From JBGSUZ01 sp964404895 (lineage in GTDB: Bacteria; Bacillota; Clostridia; Peptostreptococcales; Acidaminobacteraceae), in the NCBI GenBank assembly GCA_964404895.1, contig CAYOLV010000005.1, positions 186,001 to 250,000 of the forward strand: a stretch of 64,000 nt of DNA. The letters run 5' to 3'. The position numbers and the translations under genes were made by a program. The notes below the pieces were generated by a model. That model saw only the letters and a list, made by a program, of their open reading frames with translations. It searched no databases and had not been told where the DNA came from. Of the stretch, positions 62,289-64,000 are shown in pieces (the stretch's first letter is position 1; every line of letters begins with the position of its first letter).

Positions 62289-63984
62289 GCTCGTCATGAC
62301 TGCCCATTTCACGAATTTCGCCCTTATGGAGCACCACAATTTTGTCTGCATCCTTAATGGTAGAAAGCCTGTGGGCAATAATGATAGTGGTGCGGTTTTT
62401 CGTCAATTTGGAAATTGCGTCTTGGATTAAGTGCTCAGTTTCCGTATCAATACTGGAGGTTGCCTCATCTAAAATCAATATTTTAGGGTCATACGCCAAA
62501 GCCCTTGCAAAGGATAGCAATTGTCTTTGTCCCGTAGATAAGGTAGTACCCCTCTCGTAAATCATTTCCTCATACTGATGAGGCAATTGTTCAATAAAGC
62601 CGCTGGCATTGACATATTCAGCGGTTTTTTTAATGTCCTCTTCCGTAATTGCTTTATTTCCCAGGGAAATGTTATCTTTTAAAGGCCCTGCAAAGAGGAA
62701 GACGTCTTGAAGCACCACCCCAATCAACTGCCTTAAATCCTGTTTTTTAAGGGTTTTGACCGAATGTTGATCAATTAAAATATCTCCCTTGGTTACAGGG
62801 TATAGCCCTGACAATAAGCTGATGATAGTGGTTTTGCCACTGCCTGTAGCCCCTACAATGGCCACCGTTTCCCCCGCTTTGATTTCCAGATTGATCCCCT
62901 TCAGCACAGGCTCTCCTTGCAAATATTCAAAGGAGACGTCTTTAAACACAATTTCTCCCTTTACAGAGGTCTTTTCAAGGGTTTCACTGCCCGGATCTTC
63001 GTGTTCGTTCTCTTCTAAGAGCATGAAAACCCTTTCCGAAGATGCCATAGCCGATTGCAAAATGTTAAACTTTTCGCTGAGGTCAAATATGGGTTTGAAA
63101 AACTGGTCAGTATAGTTAATGAAGGCAAAGAGCACCCCAATTTCAATAGTGCCTTTTAAAACCCGTCCGCTGGCGAACCAAATGAGTAAGGTCAACGCCA
63201 AGGTATACAGTAAATTCATGCTAGGTCTGAAAATCCCAAAAACTTGAATTTCCTTCATGCTGGACTTCAAATGATCCTCGTTGACCTCTGTGAACTCGTC
63301 GTAAACTTCTGTTTCGCGGTTAAAAAGTTGAATCATGCGCATGCCATTAATGTTTTCACTAAGCACCGCATTGATTCTGGCAATTTTCGCCTTAACCTCT
63401 CTATGGGCTTCTCTGGCCTTGATTCTGAACCAATAGGCCGACAAGAGCACCAAGGGAACCGTAGAAAGCGCCACAATAGTGAGTTTCCAGTTCATCGACA
63501 ACATAATGATCAAAGTACCCAGGAGAAGGAGCACGTCGTTGAGCAAATTGATCAAAACATCAGTATACATGTCGCTAATGTTTTTCATGTCGTTGGTCAC
63601 ACGAGTCACCAACCTGCCCACAGGGTTTTTATCAAAGAAAGACAGGGGCAGTTTCAACAGATGGTCAAATAGATGAGCCCTCATGTCAAAGACCAGCTTC
63701 TGGCTGACCCAGTTTAGGAGCATCATTTGAACATAGGTTACCGCAAAGCCTCCAAGGACAAGTCCAAGGTATATGAGGCCTAGTTTAATAATAGCGGCTT
63801 TATTTTGGTTGGGTATGTAGTCATCAATAACAACTTTAATGAGATAAGGCTTGACCAAATCCACCGATGTGACCATGAGCAACAGTACTGCACAAAGTAT
63901 TAAATATTTCATGTAGGGCATGGTAAAGGCGGAAAGCTTCTTTAAAATTTTAAGGTCGAAGGACTTTTCCACGTCTTTTTCCAT
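62233..63984 (-). CDS. ABC exporter half-subunit (multidrug type)
   Basis: 583 residues: six membrane helices (about 20-320) and an ATPase domain with Walker A GATGSGKTT, signature LSTGQRQLLSFARAL, Walker B ILILDEATSSID and H-loop IIAHRLST. Signature LSTGQ instead of LSGGQ is common in the YheH/LmrD-type subunit of heterodimers. ATG 63984 has only AAAGGCG upstream. The window ends 16 bases later, so a partner gene may lie just outside. The substrate is unknown. Confidence 0.9.
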   Translation of the reverse strand: MEKDVEKSFDLKILKKLSAFTMPYMKYLILCAVLLLMVTSVDLVKPYLIKVVIDDYIPNQNKAAIIKLGLIYLGLVLGGFAVTYVQMMLLNWVSQKLVFDMRAHLFDHLLKLPLSFFDKNPVGRLVTRVTNDMKNISDMYTDVLINLLNDVLLLLGTLIIMLSMNWKLTIVALSTVPLVLLSAYWFRIKAREAHREVKAKIARINAVLSENINGMRMIQLFNRETEVYDEFTEVNEDHLKSSMKEIQVFGIFRPSMNLLYTLALTLLIWFASGRVLKGTIEIGVLFAFINYTDQFFKPIFDLSEKFNILQSAMASSERVFMLLEENEHEDPGSETLEKTSVKGEIVFKDVSFEYLQGEPVLKGINLEIKAGETVAIVGATGSGKTTIISLLSGLYPVTKGDILIDQHSVKTLKKQDLRQLIGVVLQDVFLFAGPLKDNISLGNKAITEEDIKKTAEYVNASGFIEQLPHQYEEMIYERGTTLSTGQRQLLSFARALAYDPKILILDEATSSIDTETEHLIQDAISKLTKNRTTIIIAHRLSTIKDADKIVVLHKGEIREMGSHDELIGKGGLYYDLYRLQYQE

Positions 63985-64000
63985 GTGTGCGCCTTTTTTC

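Noticed and set aside
1..64000. Insertion sequences, prophage, integrase, defence islands, rRNA or tRNA genes
   Set aside because: No transposase, integrase, terminal inverted repeats, phage genes or RNA gene signatures were seen. Gene order and base use look like ordinary chromosome.

Overview
The window reads as chromosomal DNA of an anaerobic, low-to-moderate G+C Bacillota, most likely a clostridial lineage. The signs are strong AGGAGG-type ribosome sites, TTG/GTG starts beside ATG, an S-layer (SLH) protein, YitT and DUF368 membrane proteins, a TPP-riboswitch thiamine operon of the ThiS-F-G-H-C type, and an anaerobe's oxygen defence (superoxide reductase, rubrerythrin, rubredoxin, ferritin, PerR). 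Fusibacter or a relative is only a guess. I found no rRNA, tRNA, CRISPR array, transposase or phage gene. Only one gene-free stretch exceeds 300 bases (24977-25306); it holds the thi promoter, TPP riboswitch and terminator.

Region 1 (1-18.9 kb) is dominated by exopolysaccharide genes. A minus-strand operon (16208 to 5240) encodes a Pel-type machine: a sugar-nucleotide epimerase fused to PelD, PelE, a PelA-like deacetylase, PelF and PelG. It continues into a CotH-family kinase, a VTC-family polyphosphate polymerase and a DUF4956 membrane protein. A GH114 (PelA hydrolase-type) glycosidase is divergent to it. On the other flank lie a secreted beta-helix protein, RNase HI, a second orphan PelF-like glycosyltransferase and a partial gene with a degenerate P-loop that runs off the left edge. 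galU follows, and galE lies at 41 kb.

Region 2 (19-30 kb) has a SHOCT-domain membrane peptide, an OmpR-type two-component system, two adjacent type-I ABC exporter half-subunits and the thiamine operon (thiS, thiF, thiG, thiH, thiC, tenI/thiE-like).

Region 3 (30-46 kb) has a GGDEF + HD-GYP protein, a small lipoprotein, a flavin reductase with a long disordered basic tail, MurJ, a phosphodiester glycosidase, small membrane proteins, a YitT transporter, a serine hydrolase lipoprotein, GalE, an unknown secreted protein and a 976-residue SLH protein.

Region 4 (46-64 kb) has PopT (DUF368), the rubredoxin-PerR-superoxide reductase-ferritin-rubrerythrin set, a small winged-helix regulator with a visible promoter and operator, a Cache + HD-GYP phosphodiesterase, and a persulfide-handling operon: two CoA-disulfide-reductase/rhodanese fusions (one with TusA and DsrE domains), a CstR-like repressor and a bacteriohemerythrin. 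It is preceded by a clear promoter and a G-tract palindrome. Divergent from it are a histidine kinase and a paralogue whose phospho-acceptor His is replaced by Glu. An ABC exporter gene closes the window.

How it fits together: two c-di-GMP enzymes (30.0-32.4 kb and 49.8-51.5 kb) share the window with a PelD that keeps an RxxD I-site, so c-di-GMP control of the polysaccharide is a coherent hypothesis. GalU, GalE and the PelD-fused epimerase could supply UDP-sugars. The kinase/polyphosphate/DUF4956 tail of the Pel operon is the part least explained by known Pel biology.
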